NCBI GenBank assembly: GCA_017444665.1
Contig: JAFSWC010000025.1
Coordinates: forward strand, 1 to 43,628
Source: Oscillospiraceae bacterium
GTDB lineage: Bacteria > Bacillota > Clostridia > Oscillospirales > Oscillospiraceae
Length of the DNA: 43,628 nucleotides
Reading direction: 5' to 3'
In this document: positions 25,264 through 31,698 of the stretch, piece after piece
Position numbering within the stretch: position 1 is the stretch's first letter
How the letters are laid out: each line of letters starts with the position of its first letter
Program-made: the position numbers and the translations under genes
Notes under the pieces: generated by a model
The model's input: the letters and a program-made list of their open reading frames with translations, nothing else
What the model was told of the DNA's origin: nothing
Database searches by the model: none

Positions 25264-26247
25264 ATGAAAGACATGAAAAAAACAAGCCCATCATTCCGTC
25301 AGGCAAATTACGCCGCTTCGGAAGATGTCGCCATGCAGCCTGTCCTTTACAAAAACCAGGTGATTTATGAGCAGCAGTTCTATCAGAGCAAAAGCCCGGA
25401 TACGCTTTGGTATCTTGCATACGATACGCAGCCGCTCCAACCGGACTTTCCGCTGCACATCCACTCGTTCACTGAGATCTACATGCTGATTGCCGGAGAA
25501 GTGGACTATCTTGTCAACACGGAGATCTATCATCTTCAGCCCGGTGACATCATGATTATCCCGATCAACTGCCCACATCAGACAATCGTTCACCAGCCGG
25601 GCTTGCCGTATGAACGCATCAATCTGTGGATCAAGCCGGAAGCGTTGGAAAAGCTGAGCAGCAACGCGCCGGATCTTTCCAGATGCCTGGATATGGACGT
25701 GATAAGTCCCAACCATCTCATCCCCTGCGCAACACGTGAGAACGAGGTGATATGTACCGCCATCGAGCAGCTGGCCATCCTGCAGAACGAAAAAAAGTTT
25801 GCCGGTGACATACTGGCTGAGGGCTTCCTGCGCCAGATTGTAGTCTATGCATATGAATACTGTCGAACGGACATGAGCCGGCCCCCCCAGGATCGCGTGT
25901 TGAGGAACCATCTGATCACATCCGCTATTGACGAGATCTCCCGTCATTTGGCCGAGCCGATCACGCTCGAGTCGATTGCGTCGTCGCTGTTCGTCAGTAA
26001 GTACCATCTTGCCCACACCTTCAAGCAGTACATGGGTGTTTCCGTGCATCAATTTGTTATCAACCGTCGCCTTGCCAAAGCCAGAGAGATGGTAAACGCC
26101 GGCTTCCCTCTAAAAAATGTCAGTGCGGAGTGTGGCTTCAGCAACTATTCCAATTTCTACAAGATTTTTCGCACCCATGTCGGGATGAGCCCCACAGAAT
26201 ATCGCGCTGCGGGAAAAAAGCATGCGGAAAAAGGAAAAGCGCCATAA
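25264..26247 (+). CDS. Cupin-AraC transcriptional regulator
   Basis: 327 residues. An N-terminal cupin sensor (about 50-130: PDFPLHIHSFTEIYMLIAGEVDYLV, LQPGDIMIIPINCPHQ) should bind the inducing sugar. The C-terminal AraC DNA-binding domain (about 215-315) has two helix-turn-helices: TLESIASSLFVSKYHLAHTFKQYMG and FPLKNVSAECGFSNYSNFYKIFRTHVGMSPTEYR. It is divergent from the transporter operon and is the only regulator in the island, so it is the likely activator acting at the three matching operators. GGGAGGGG before the ATG. Confidence 0.92.
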   Translation: MKDMKKTSPSFRQANYAASEDVAMQPVLYKNQVIYEQQFYQSKSPDTLWYLAYDTQPLQPDFPLHIHSFTEIYMLIAGEVDYLVNTEIYHLQPGDIMIIPINCPHQTIVHQPGLPYERINLWIKPEALEKLSSNAPDLSRCLDMDVISPNHLIPCATRENEVICTAIEQLAILQNEKKFAGDILAEGFLRQIVVYAYEYCRTDMSRPPQDRVLRNHLITSAIDEISRHLAEPITLESIASSLFVSKYHLAHTFKQYMGVSVHQFVINRRLAKAREMVNAGFPLKNVSAECGFSNYSNFYKIFRTHVGMSPTEYRAAGKKHAEKGKAP

Positions 26248-26249
26248 AT

Positions 26250-26297
26250 AAATCGGGATATCGTCTTGCCGCGATATCCCGATTTGTTTTTCTTTTT
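26250..26297. terminator. Terminator between convergent genes
   Basis: 14-bp stem AAATCGGGATATCG and complement with an 8-nt loop, then T-rich sequence; separates the regulator from the convergent dehydrogenase gene. Confidence 0.88.
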
Positions 26298-26334
26298 GTC
26301 TGCCTATGCAGGGGAATCCTTCGGATCAAAAGAA

Positions 26335-27420
26335 TCAGGAGTCGTCCGCGCCGAAGTCCGAACGAAAGGCGAGGGCAGAGCCCTTGAGAAGCGGAAGGGA
26401 AATCGGTTGCCCCTGTTGTGCGGAGGCATAAATCGCTAGGACCAGCTCCAGCGCTCGCCGGCCGGCCTGTCCGTCGATTGCGGGGGATCTGTCCTCCGCA
26501 ACCGCCTGCAGCATGTCGGCGTAGACGAGATCATGGCCGCTCCCGTATACATTTTCGCTTTCCTGGCTGTTTTCCCGGCAGACAGCGTCAGCATCCGTTT
26601 CGCCCCGGACGTGCCAGGTCTCCATCCGATTCGTGGCCAGGCCGCCGACACAGACGGTGCCTTCCGTGCCGAACAAGCAGAGGCGCTCTTCAAAATCATC
26701 GTCGTAACAGTTTACGGTCCCTTCGATCATTCCGTATCCGCCGTTGGCAAAGCGGACGATGGCCAGACCAAGGTCTTCCCCTTCAATATACGGGTGCCTC
26801 TGCCGGGCGGTAACAGCTGTAACGTCGATCACGTCGTTTCCCATCATCCAGCGAAGCAGATCGATGCCGTGAATGCACTGATTCATCAGACATCCACCAT
26901 CATCCGCCCAGGTGCCCCGCCAAGCAGCCTGGCGATAGTATGCCTCGCCACGGCTCCAGCGAACCTGTATGGTTCCATAGAGCATTCTGCCCAACGCCTG
27001 GTCCTCAACTGCTTGGTGCATTTTCTGGATCGCTTTATTAAAGCGGTTTTGATGGCACACGCCGAGCTTCACCTTTTTGAGCGCTGCGCGGCGAATCATT
27101 TCATCCGCATCCTCCAACGACATGGCCATCGGCTTTTCGACAAGGACATTTGCGCCGCTGTCGATACAGTCCAGCGCGATCTGTGCGTGCGCTCCCGAAC
27201 TCGTCGCCACCGCCACCAATTCCGGAGCACACTCCGAAAGCAGGCGGCGGTGGTCGGTGTATGCCCGCACCTTGGAATGATCCAACTCGAGACGTTTCAT
27301 GGCCAGCCGTAATTCTTCCGGATCCCGACAACAAACGGCGACGATCTCAAGCCCGTTGCTTTTTGCCGCGCGAATGTGGTTCGGAGCGATCCTGCCCAGT
27401 CCGATCAGTGCATAACGCAT
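26335..27420 (-). CDS. Gfo/Idh/MocA-family oxidoreductase (3 of 3)
   Basis: 361 residues. NAD(P) loop ALIGLGRIAPNHIRAA, NVLVEKPMAMS (catalytic Lys) and GGCLMNQCIHGIDLLRWMMG (active-site His and Asp). Intact and in the same NQxxHxxD branch as the enzyme at 22239, but clearly a different paralogue. It is transcribed alone, divergent from the two TIM-barrel genes; its -35 box overlaps the AraC operator between them. GGGGGG lies 8 nt before the ATG. Confidence 0.92.
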   Translation of the reverse strand: MRYALIGLGRIAPNHIRAAKSNGLEIVAVCCRDPEELRLAMKRLELDHSKVRAYTDHRRLLSECAPELVAVATSSGAHAQIALDCIDSGANVLVEKPMAMSLEDADEMIRRAALKKVKLGVCHQNRFNKAIQKMHQAVEDQALGRMLYGTIQVRWSRGEAYYRQAAWRGTWADDGGCLMNQCIHGIDLLRWMMGNDVIDVTAVTARQRHPYIEGEDLGLAIVRFANGGYGMIEGTVNCYDDDFEERLCLFGTEGTVCVGGLATNRMETWHVRGETDADAVCRENSQESENVYGSGHDLVYADMLQAVAEDRSPAIDGQAGRRALELVLAIYASAQQGQPISLPLLKGSALAFRSDFGADDS

Positions 27421-27444
27421 CGTCTTTTCCCCCCTATATTTAGT

Positions 27445-27473
27445 ATCGTAATGGAAGCTAACAAGTTTGGCAA
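27445..27473 (-). promoter_or_regulatory. Promoter of the third dehydrogenase gene
   Basis: Minus strand: TTGCCA, 17-bp spacer, TACGAT. The -35 lies inside the operator used by the divergent promoter, so the regulator may repress or compete here while activating the other side. Confidence 0.55.
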
Positions 27474-27486
27474 TTTTATTCGCAAG
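27460..27486 (+). promoter_or_regulatory. Candidate AraC operator 2
   Basis: AACAAG, 15 bp beginning TTTGGCAA, CGCAAG, then exactly 8 bp to the -35 box of the rightward promoter. Confidence 0.6.
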
Positions 27487-27494
27487 TTCTTACA

Positions 27495-27523
27495 TTGAGT
27501 TTGAAGACTCCCTTTGTTAAGAT
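27495..27523 (+). promoter_or_regulatory. Promoter of the two TIM-barrel genes
   Basis: TTGAGT, 17-bp spacer, TAAGAT, about 90 bp before the first start codon. Confidence 0.65.
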
Positions 27524-27614
27524 AAATTGTAAGAGTTGTCCGTCAGAAGCCAGTACCGCACAGGCAGCCCTGCGGAACAACCTGCGGCCGCCTGCCAAAA
27601 GAAGGAGAGCGTGT

Positions 27615-28427
27615 ATGAAAAATCTTATCCCAGCTGTACAGATGTTTACATTGCGCGAATTTACGCAAACACCGGAAGGCTTGGAAACCTGTTTTAAGCG
27701 GATCCGGGAAGAGATGGAATGCGGCGCAGTCCAGATCTCCTGCATTGGCCGCGACATTCCTGCGGATTTTATTGCGGGAATCTGCAGCGAGTACGATATC
27801 AAGATCTGCATCACGCATGCGCCTCCCGACGAGGTGTTCAGCGGCGATCTTGACGTATACCGCAAACTGATCCGCAACCACAAGACATATCACTGTGATA
27901 TCCTTGGCGTCGGGAATTCTCTGCCTCGCTATATTGACGACGGTTACGACGGATTTAAGCGCATGCTGCGGGATATCCAACCTCTGCTCGATATGATCCG
28001 TGACAACGGCATGACCTTTGCCTATCACAGCCATACGTATGAGTTCTACAAGGATCCATATGCCGGACGCAGTCTGTATGATATGCTCGTTGAGGACACG
28101 GACCCGGAGATATTCCACTTTATCCAGGACTCCTTCTGGATCCGTTACGGAGGGCTGAATCAGGCAAAATGGCTTGATAAAGTAAAGGGAAGGATCCCGG
28201 TCCTCCATGTGAAGGATTCTACGCCGCGAGAGTCTTTTACCGGAGAGGCCGAGCCGTATTTTGGCACGATCGGCGAAGGCAATATCTGCTATGCTCCGAT
28301 CCTGGATGCCTGCGAAAAGGCAGGCGTCCGATACCTCGCCATCGAGCAGGACGTCTGCCAGAGAGATCCCTTTGAAAGCTTGAAGGCCGCTATGGTCGAG
28401 CTGAAAAAGGCAATTGCCGAAAGCTGA
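27615..28427 (+). CDS. Sugar phosphate isomerase/epimerase-like TIM-barrel protein, metal site intact
   Basis: 270 residues from MKNLIPAVQ, with AAGGAG before the ATG; the open frame extends upstream over the promoter and is not used. Xylose-isomerase-like (AP2Ec) fold with a full set of metal ligands: AYHSHTYEF (Glu), FIQDSFWI (Asp), VLHVKDS (His) and LAIEQD (Glu). Family members epimerise or isomerise sugars and keto-sugars; YcjR-like enzymes work beside Gfo/Idh dehydrogenases in glycoside oxidation pathways. First of two tandem genes, 14 bp before the second. Confidence 0.9.
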   Translation: MKNLIPAVQMFTLREFTQTPEGLETCFKRIREEMECGAVQISCIGRDIPADFIAGICSEYDIKICITHAPPDEVFSGDLDVYRKLIRNHKTYHCDILGVGNSLPRYIDDGYDGFKRMLRDIQPLLDMIRDNGMTFAYHSHTYEFYKDPYAGRSLYDMLVEDTDPEIFHFIQDSFWIRYGGLNQAKWLDKVKGRIPVLHVKDSTPRESFTGEAEPYFGTIGEGNICYAPILDACEKAGVRYLAIEQDVCQRDPFESLKAAMVELKKAIAES

Positions 28428-28441
28428 AAGGAGGAAGGATC

Positions 28442-29266
28442 ATGGCTACATTCAAAATCGCAGCACAGCTTTACACCCTTCGGGATTATTGTCTGACAAA
28501 AGATGATCTGTTTGAAACCTTGCGTCGGCTGTGTGACATGGGTTATGACGGCGTGGAACTGGAGGATACGCACAAAGCTGCAGATCCGGCGGAGCTAGCC
28601 TCTTTCCTGAAGAAAATTGGCTTCCAAGTCTGCTGCACCAGAAACAAATACGGCCGTACAGAATTTGATTTGGACGGAATGCTTCGGGAGGCAGAGCTCT
28701 ATGGCACGCCTTTTATGGGCGTAGGCACCACAAGCTGTGAGCAAACAATCCACGCCGGTCCGGACGGTCCTCTCAACTATGGCGCTTACATGACACAGTT
28801 GACAGAGAAAGCGAGAGCAAGGGGCATCATCCCCCAGTATGACCTTCGCTCACATGAGTTTTTGCGTGACAAGGAAAACGGGCTTGCCTTTCTTCGCAGC
28901 CCCGGAACGCCCTTTCCCATTGAAAAAATACTGGCCTCTACACCGCAGGACTTTCATTTTACGGCAGACAGCTGGTATGTTCGCTGCGCCAGTCTGACGG
29001 TCCCGGAGGTCTTGAATCTGCTGAAGGGGCGTTGCGACATCTTCCGCTTCCGGGACAACAAGATCACACTCAACGAGCTGGATTTCTATCGTGCCCAGCT
29101 GGATCCCTGCGAATGCGGAGAGGGCGTCATGGATTTTGAATCCTGGCTTCCCAGTTTGGAAACGGCCGGCGTGAAGTGGATCGCGCTGGGCCAGGAATTC
29201 TGCACCAAAGATCCCTTCCGCTGCATGGAGATCAGCCTGAAAAATGTCCATGCGATGTTGAATTGA
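28442..29266 (+). CDS. TIM-barrel paralogue lacking two metal ligands (possible pseudoenzyme)
   Basis: 274 residues; same fold as the preceding gene over its whole length (KIAAQLYTLRDYCLTKDDLFETLRRL). Aligned by eye, YHSHTYEF becomes YDLRSHEF, VLHVKD becomes IFRFRD (His to Arg) and IEQD becomes LGQE (Glu to Gly); the Asp of ADSW is kept. Two of four expected metal ligands are therefore missing, although GEG and flanking residues remain. It may be a structural partner of the first protein, a binding protein, or an enzyme with altered chemistry. AAGGAGGAAGG before the ATG. Confidence 0.85.
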   Translation: MATFKIAAQLYTLRDYCLTKDDLFETLRRLCDMGYDGVELEDTHKAADPAELASFLKKIGFQVCCTRNKYGRTEFDLDGMLREAELYGTPFMGVGTTSCEQTIHAGPDGPLNYGAYMTQLTEKARARGIIPQYDLRSHEFLRDKENGLAFLRSPGTPFPIEKILASTPQDFHFTADSWYVRCASLTVPEVLNLLKGRCDIFRFRDNKITLNELDFYRAQLDPCECGEGVMDFESWLPSLETAGVKWIALGQEFCTKDPFRCMEISLKNVHAMLN

Positions 29267-29288
29267 TAACTCCTGTTCGCATACAAAC

Positions 29289-29329
29289 GCGATCTGCTGT
29301 GAGGTGTTTTCGCAGCAGATCGCTTTTTT
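29289..29329 (+). terminator. Terminator of the TIM-barrel pair
   Basis: Perfect 11-bp stem GCGATCTGCTG and complement, then T6. Confidence 0.9.
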
Positions 29330-29353
29330 GAAGAAAACGCCCAAGAAAGGGGC

Positions 29354-30136
29354 TCACAGGTACTTTCTGAACAAAGGTAGGCTTTTTTTGATGCCTGCAT
29401 CGATGTTCATATCGAAGCATTCCAGTGTGATACGGTCGTCATAGCCGATGCTTTTCAATGCCGAGAAGAACGGGCCGTAATCAAATCCGTCGCCGAGCGC
29501 CGGGTATCCCCGCGCCTCGTCCACTGCCGAAATATGGGCATGCCGAATCCAGCCTCCGGCATCAACAATGTTGGACATCGGTTCGTTTTCATAGTACATG
29601 TGATACAAATCACACAGCGCGAACAGATGAGGATCTGCCACATCTTTCGCCAATTGGATTGCATCCGGCACAATTTTGATGGGATTGCTGAGGCCTTCCC
29701 TGCCGCACACAGGCTCGATGACGACAGAAATGTCAAAATGGTCGGCATATTCCATCATCAGCCGCATGAACGACACCAACTCCTGATGCGCCTGCTCCGG
29801 GCTGTACCCATCGGGGACAGACCTAGCACGGGCACTGCCAAATACCATCATATCCGCACCCATCCGGCACGCACGGGGAAAGGCTCGGGAGAAATACTCT
29901 CTTTGCTGCGCCTCATCCGCCGCGGGACCGATAAGCGGGATGCTTCCATCCAATGGAAAAAGAAGATTAAATACTTCGATTTTGATCGGGGCTGCATCGA
30001 TCCTTCGGGCAAAGCGTTCAAAGTCCTCATCTGGCAGCTCCATCAAACGGCAGAGATTCATTTCGATGAAATCCAATTGATGTTGAATGACCACCTCAGC
30101 CTGAGCGGCATCCCGTACATTACAGCCGATTCGCAT
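29354..30136 (-). CDS. Sugar isomerase/epimerase-like TIM-barrel protein (third)
   Basis: 260 residues, more distant from the other two. Metal ligands appear intact: VVIEPVCGREGLSN (Glu), FALCDLYHMYYEN (Asp), RHAHISAVDEARGYP (His) and ITLECFDMN (Glu). This resembles the IolI/tagatose-3-epimerase-like branch. It is transcribed alone from an operator-bearing promoter at the right end of the island. GGAGG before the ATG. Confidence 0.9.
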   Translation of the reverse strand: MRIGCNVRDAAQAEVVIQHQLDFIEMNLCRLMELPDEDFERFARRIDAAPIKIEVFNLLFPLDGSIPLIGPAADEAQQREYFSRAFPRACRMGADMMVFGSARARSVPDGYSPEQAHQELVSFMRLMMEYADHFDISVVIEPVCGREGLSNPIKIVPDAIQLAKDVADPHLFALCDLYHMYYENEPMSNIVDAGGWIRHAHISAVDEARGYPALGDGFDYGPFFSALKSIGYDDRITLECFDMNIDAGIKKSLPLFRKYL

Positions 30137-30170
30137 GATTTATCCTCCTTTTTTTCTTCATTTTTTCTTC

Positions 30171-30199
30171 ATCATAGCATTTGAAAGAAAACGGAACAA
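30171..30199 (-). promoter_or_regulatory. Promoter of the third TIM-barrel gene
   Basis: Minus strand: TTGTTC, 17-bp spacer, TATGAT; the AraC-type operator ends 8 bp upstream of the -35. Confidence 0.65.
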
Positions 30200-30207
30200 G
30201 TTAGTAT

Positions 30208-30234
30208 CTTGTGGAAAAGATTTCAAAACTTGTG
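30208..30234 (-). promoter_or_regulatory. Candidate AraC operator 3
   Basis: In promoter direction CACAAG, 15 bp beginning TTTTGAAA, CACAAG. The shared TTTCAAAACTTGYG (plus strand) is also present in operator 1. Confidence 0.6.
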
Positions 30235-30343
30235 CTCTGGTTGCGGAGAAAGCTCTGTCCTTGAGTTCAAAGACACCGCTTTTCTCCGAATCATTTCTGC
30301 CGAGATGTTATGCGAAGGACGGTCTCTTGCTCATCTACCCAAG

Positions 30344-30386
30344 AAAAAAGGACCGGCAAGAGAAGACTCCTGCCTGTCCTTTTTTT
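30344..30386. terminator. Bidirectional terminator near the right end of the element
   Basis: Stem AAAAGGAC-C-GGCA with TGCC-T-GTCCTTTT around a loop of about 12 nt, flanked by A6 and T7 runs. On the minus strand it would block transcription entering from the displaced backbone promoter. The rest of 30235-30485 holds the repeats listed next and no gene. Confidence 0.7.
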
Positions 30387-30397
30387 CTTGTCATACC

Positions 30398-30414
30398 AAG
30401 CGTTTGCGGGCACT
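30398..30414 (+). repeat. Right copy of the 17-bp repeat bracketing the cargo
   Basis: AAGCGTTTGCGGGCACT, 16 of 17 bases as at 17714-17730. It is followed immediately by the TGGTGTA arm repeats. Confidence 0.6.
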
Positions 30415-30416
30415 GC

Positions 30417-30434
30417 TGGTGTAAAATTGGTGTA
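30417..30434 (+). repeat. Right pair of TGGTGTA repeats (candidate integrase arm sites)
   Basis: TGGTGTA twice with an 11-bp period, preceded by CACTGC, matching the left pair at 16181-16198. Confidence 0.55.
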
Positions 30435-30485
30435 AAACGTGTTTTTGAAGGTGAAAAAATCCAGTGTTTGCAATGATTTCAGGGT

Positions 30486-30530
30486 TTATGTGCAGATATT
30501 GCCCCAGCAGATAAACAAGATCTTTGTCAT
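30486..30530 (-). pseudogene. Displaced 5' stub of the phosphatase gene
   Basis: Encodes MTKILFICWGNICT then stop. The first 13 residues are a perfect LMW-PTP start; the frame ends as soon as it enters the element. AGGGGAG precedes the ATG, a better ribosome binding site than the one now serving the intact gene at 16078. This is the original backbone N-terminus, separated from its body by about 14.4 kb. Confidence 0.8.
30492..30515 (+). other. attR core (24-bp direct repeat)
   Basis: Identical to 16040-16063 over 24 bp, then diverging. To its right lie the original start codon and promoter of the phosphatase gene. Confidence 0.85.
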
Positions 30531-30605
30531 ATTTCAAAACTCCCCTGCAGGCCTGTCGGTCGTTTTCCTGTCCGCCTCCGTCCGCTGTCGGCGGGGGCTG
30601 AGAGT

Positions 30606-30634
30606 ATCATATCAAATCGGCGCGAGAAACGCAA
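30606..30634 (-). promoter_or_regulatory. Displaced original promoter of the phosphatase gene
   Basis: Minus strand: TTGCGT, 17-bp spacer, TATGAT, about 75 bp upstream of the stub. It now points into the right end of the element. Confidence 0.7.
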
Positions 30635-30677
30635 TCCGAAAGCGTATATCCCCGCAAGAGCGGCGCGCCGCTTCCTC

Positions 30678-30706
30678 TTGCATTTGCGCGGCGCGGGTGA
30701 TATGAT
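30678..30706 (+). promoter_or_regulatory. Sigma-A promoter of the repeat-containing lipoprotein gene
   Basis: TTGCAT, 17-bp spacer, TATGAT with TG extension. Confidence 0.7.
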
Positions 30707-30771
30707 TTGCCTGTCCGGTGCTTTTGTCCCCTTCCCCTCATAGCTTTGCCGGACAGAAGGAGCATTGAACC

Positions 30772-31611
30772 ATGAAAACGACCTCGAAACGTCTTGTCAG
30801 ACTTTTATGCGCCGTGCTGATCGGCGCCATGCTGCTCGGTTTGGGCGGCTGCTCGTTCGTCCGCCCGAATCTCGCGGAGCCGACGCCGGAGCCGACCGTG
30901 GAGCCGACGCCCGCGCCCACCCCGGAGCCGACGCCCGAGCCCACGCCTGAACCGACGCCCGAGCCGACGCCCGAGCCGACGCCGGAGCCCACCCCGGAGC
31001 CGACGCCCGAGCCCACGCCCGAGCCCACGCCCGACCCGAAGCAGTTTATCGACATCTCCACGTCCAAGCTCATCCGGATCTACAAGCAGCCCACCGCCGA
31101 AACGGTGTTCAAGGGCGCGAACATCCTGATGATCGCCCGCGCCGAGGGCGCCTCTTCGCTGGAATGGCGCTTTGTCGCGCCGGACAAGAGCCGCGAAGTG
31201 CTGTGGAACTCGCCGGATCTGCAAAAGGAATTCCCGGGTCTGAGCTGCCGTGACGGCGACAAGGAGATCTTTTACATCGACAACGTCTGCGCCGAGCTCA
31301 ACGGCTGGACGGCCGTCTGCCTGTTCACCGACAAGGACGGCGGGATGCTGGCCTCGAAGGGGGCCGCGATCAACGTCAACGGCGCCCCGGTCTACACGCC
31401 GCCGAGCGACACGCCGTCTCCCGAGCCGACCGACGACGGCACCATCGATTATGTTGTGGGCGGCCAGACCACGCCCACGCCCTCGCCGTCCGAAAGTCCT
31501 TCGCCGAGCGAGAGCCCCGCTCCGTCCGAGAGCCCGACTCCGTCCGAGAGCCCCGCTCCGTCCGAAAGCCCGTCTCCTTCCGCCGACCCCTCCGGGACCG
31601 AGAATCACTGA
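30772..31611 (+). CDS. Lipoprotein with Glu-Pro-Thr-Pro repeat stalk
   Basis: 279 residues. Lipobox LGLGGC (Cys at about 27). From about residue 36 to 86 there is an uninterrupted series of TPEP units, a rigid stalk that would lift the next domain through the wall. A globular domain (about 90-210: QFIDISTSKLIRIYKQPTAETV, ASSLEWRFVAPDKSREVLWNS, LNGWTAVCLFTDKDGG) looks beta-rich and Ig-like, though I do not recognise its family. The C-terminus is a second low-complexity tail of SESPSP units. AAGGAG before the ATG. Repeat number in such stalks often varies between strains. Confidence 0.85.
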   Translation: MKTTSKRLVRLLCAVLIGAMLLGLGGCSFVRPNLAEPTPEPTVEPTPAPTPEPTPEPTPEPTPEPTPEPTPEPTPEPTPEPTPEPTPDPKQFIDISTSKLIRIYKQPTAETVFKGANILMIARAEGASSLEWRFVAPDKSREVLWNSPDLQKEFPGLSCRDGDKEIFYIDNVCAELNGWTAVCLFTDKDGGMLASKGAAINVNGAPVYTPPSDTPSPEPTDDGTIDYVVGGQTTPTPSPSESPSPSESPAPSESPTPSESPAPSESPSPSADPSGTENH

Positions 31612-31637
31612 GCGGACGCGATCCTCACACACAGGCG

Positions 31638-31673
31638 AAAAAAGCAGAGAGCAACAGGCTCTCTGCTTTTTTT
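31638..31673. terminator. Bidirectional terminator
   Basis: 15-bp stem AAAAAAGCAGAGAGC and complement with a short loop; T-rich on both strands, serving the lipoprotein gene and the convergent membrane-protein gene. Confidence 0.9.
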
Positions 31674-31698
31674 ATTCTTATAAGGGGAAAGCGCTTTG

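Larger units (their letters stand above)
16040..30515. mobile_element. Integrated site-specific element with sugar-catabolic cargo
   Basis: Bounded by a 24-bp perfect direct repeat (16040-16063 and 30492-30515), with an integrase and an Xis-like gene beside the left end and paired TGGTGTA repeats near both ends. Interior length is about 14.43 kb. The interior has visibly lower G+C and different codon choice from the flanks. No conjugation, replication or phage structural genes are visible, so it is a genomic island or a mobilised passenger rather than a self-transmissible ICE or prophage. Cargo: transporter, three dehydrogenases, three TIM-barrel proteins, an M81 hydrolase and an AraC activator. 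Confidence 0.85.

Noticed and set aside
26335-29266. C-glycoside deglycosidase (DgpABC-type) cluster
   Set aside because: Dehydrogenases and TIM-barrel proteins fit in part, but the small beta-sandwich DgpB-type subunit is not encoded, so naming it so would overreach.
16208-30136. Prophage or conjugative element
   Set aside because: No terminase, capsid, tail, relaxase, type IV secretion or replication genes; apart from int, xis and the regulator, the cargo is metabolic and transport genes only.
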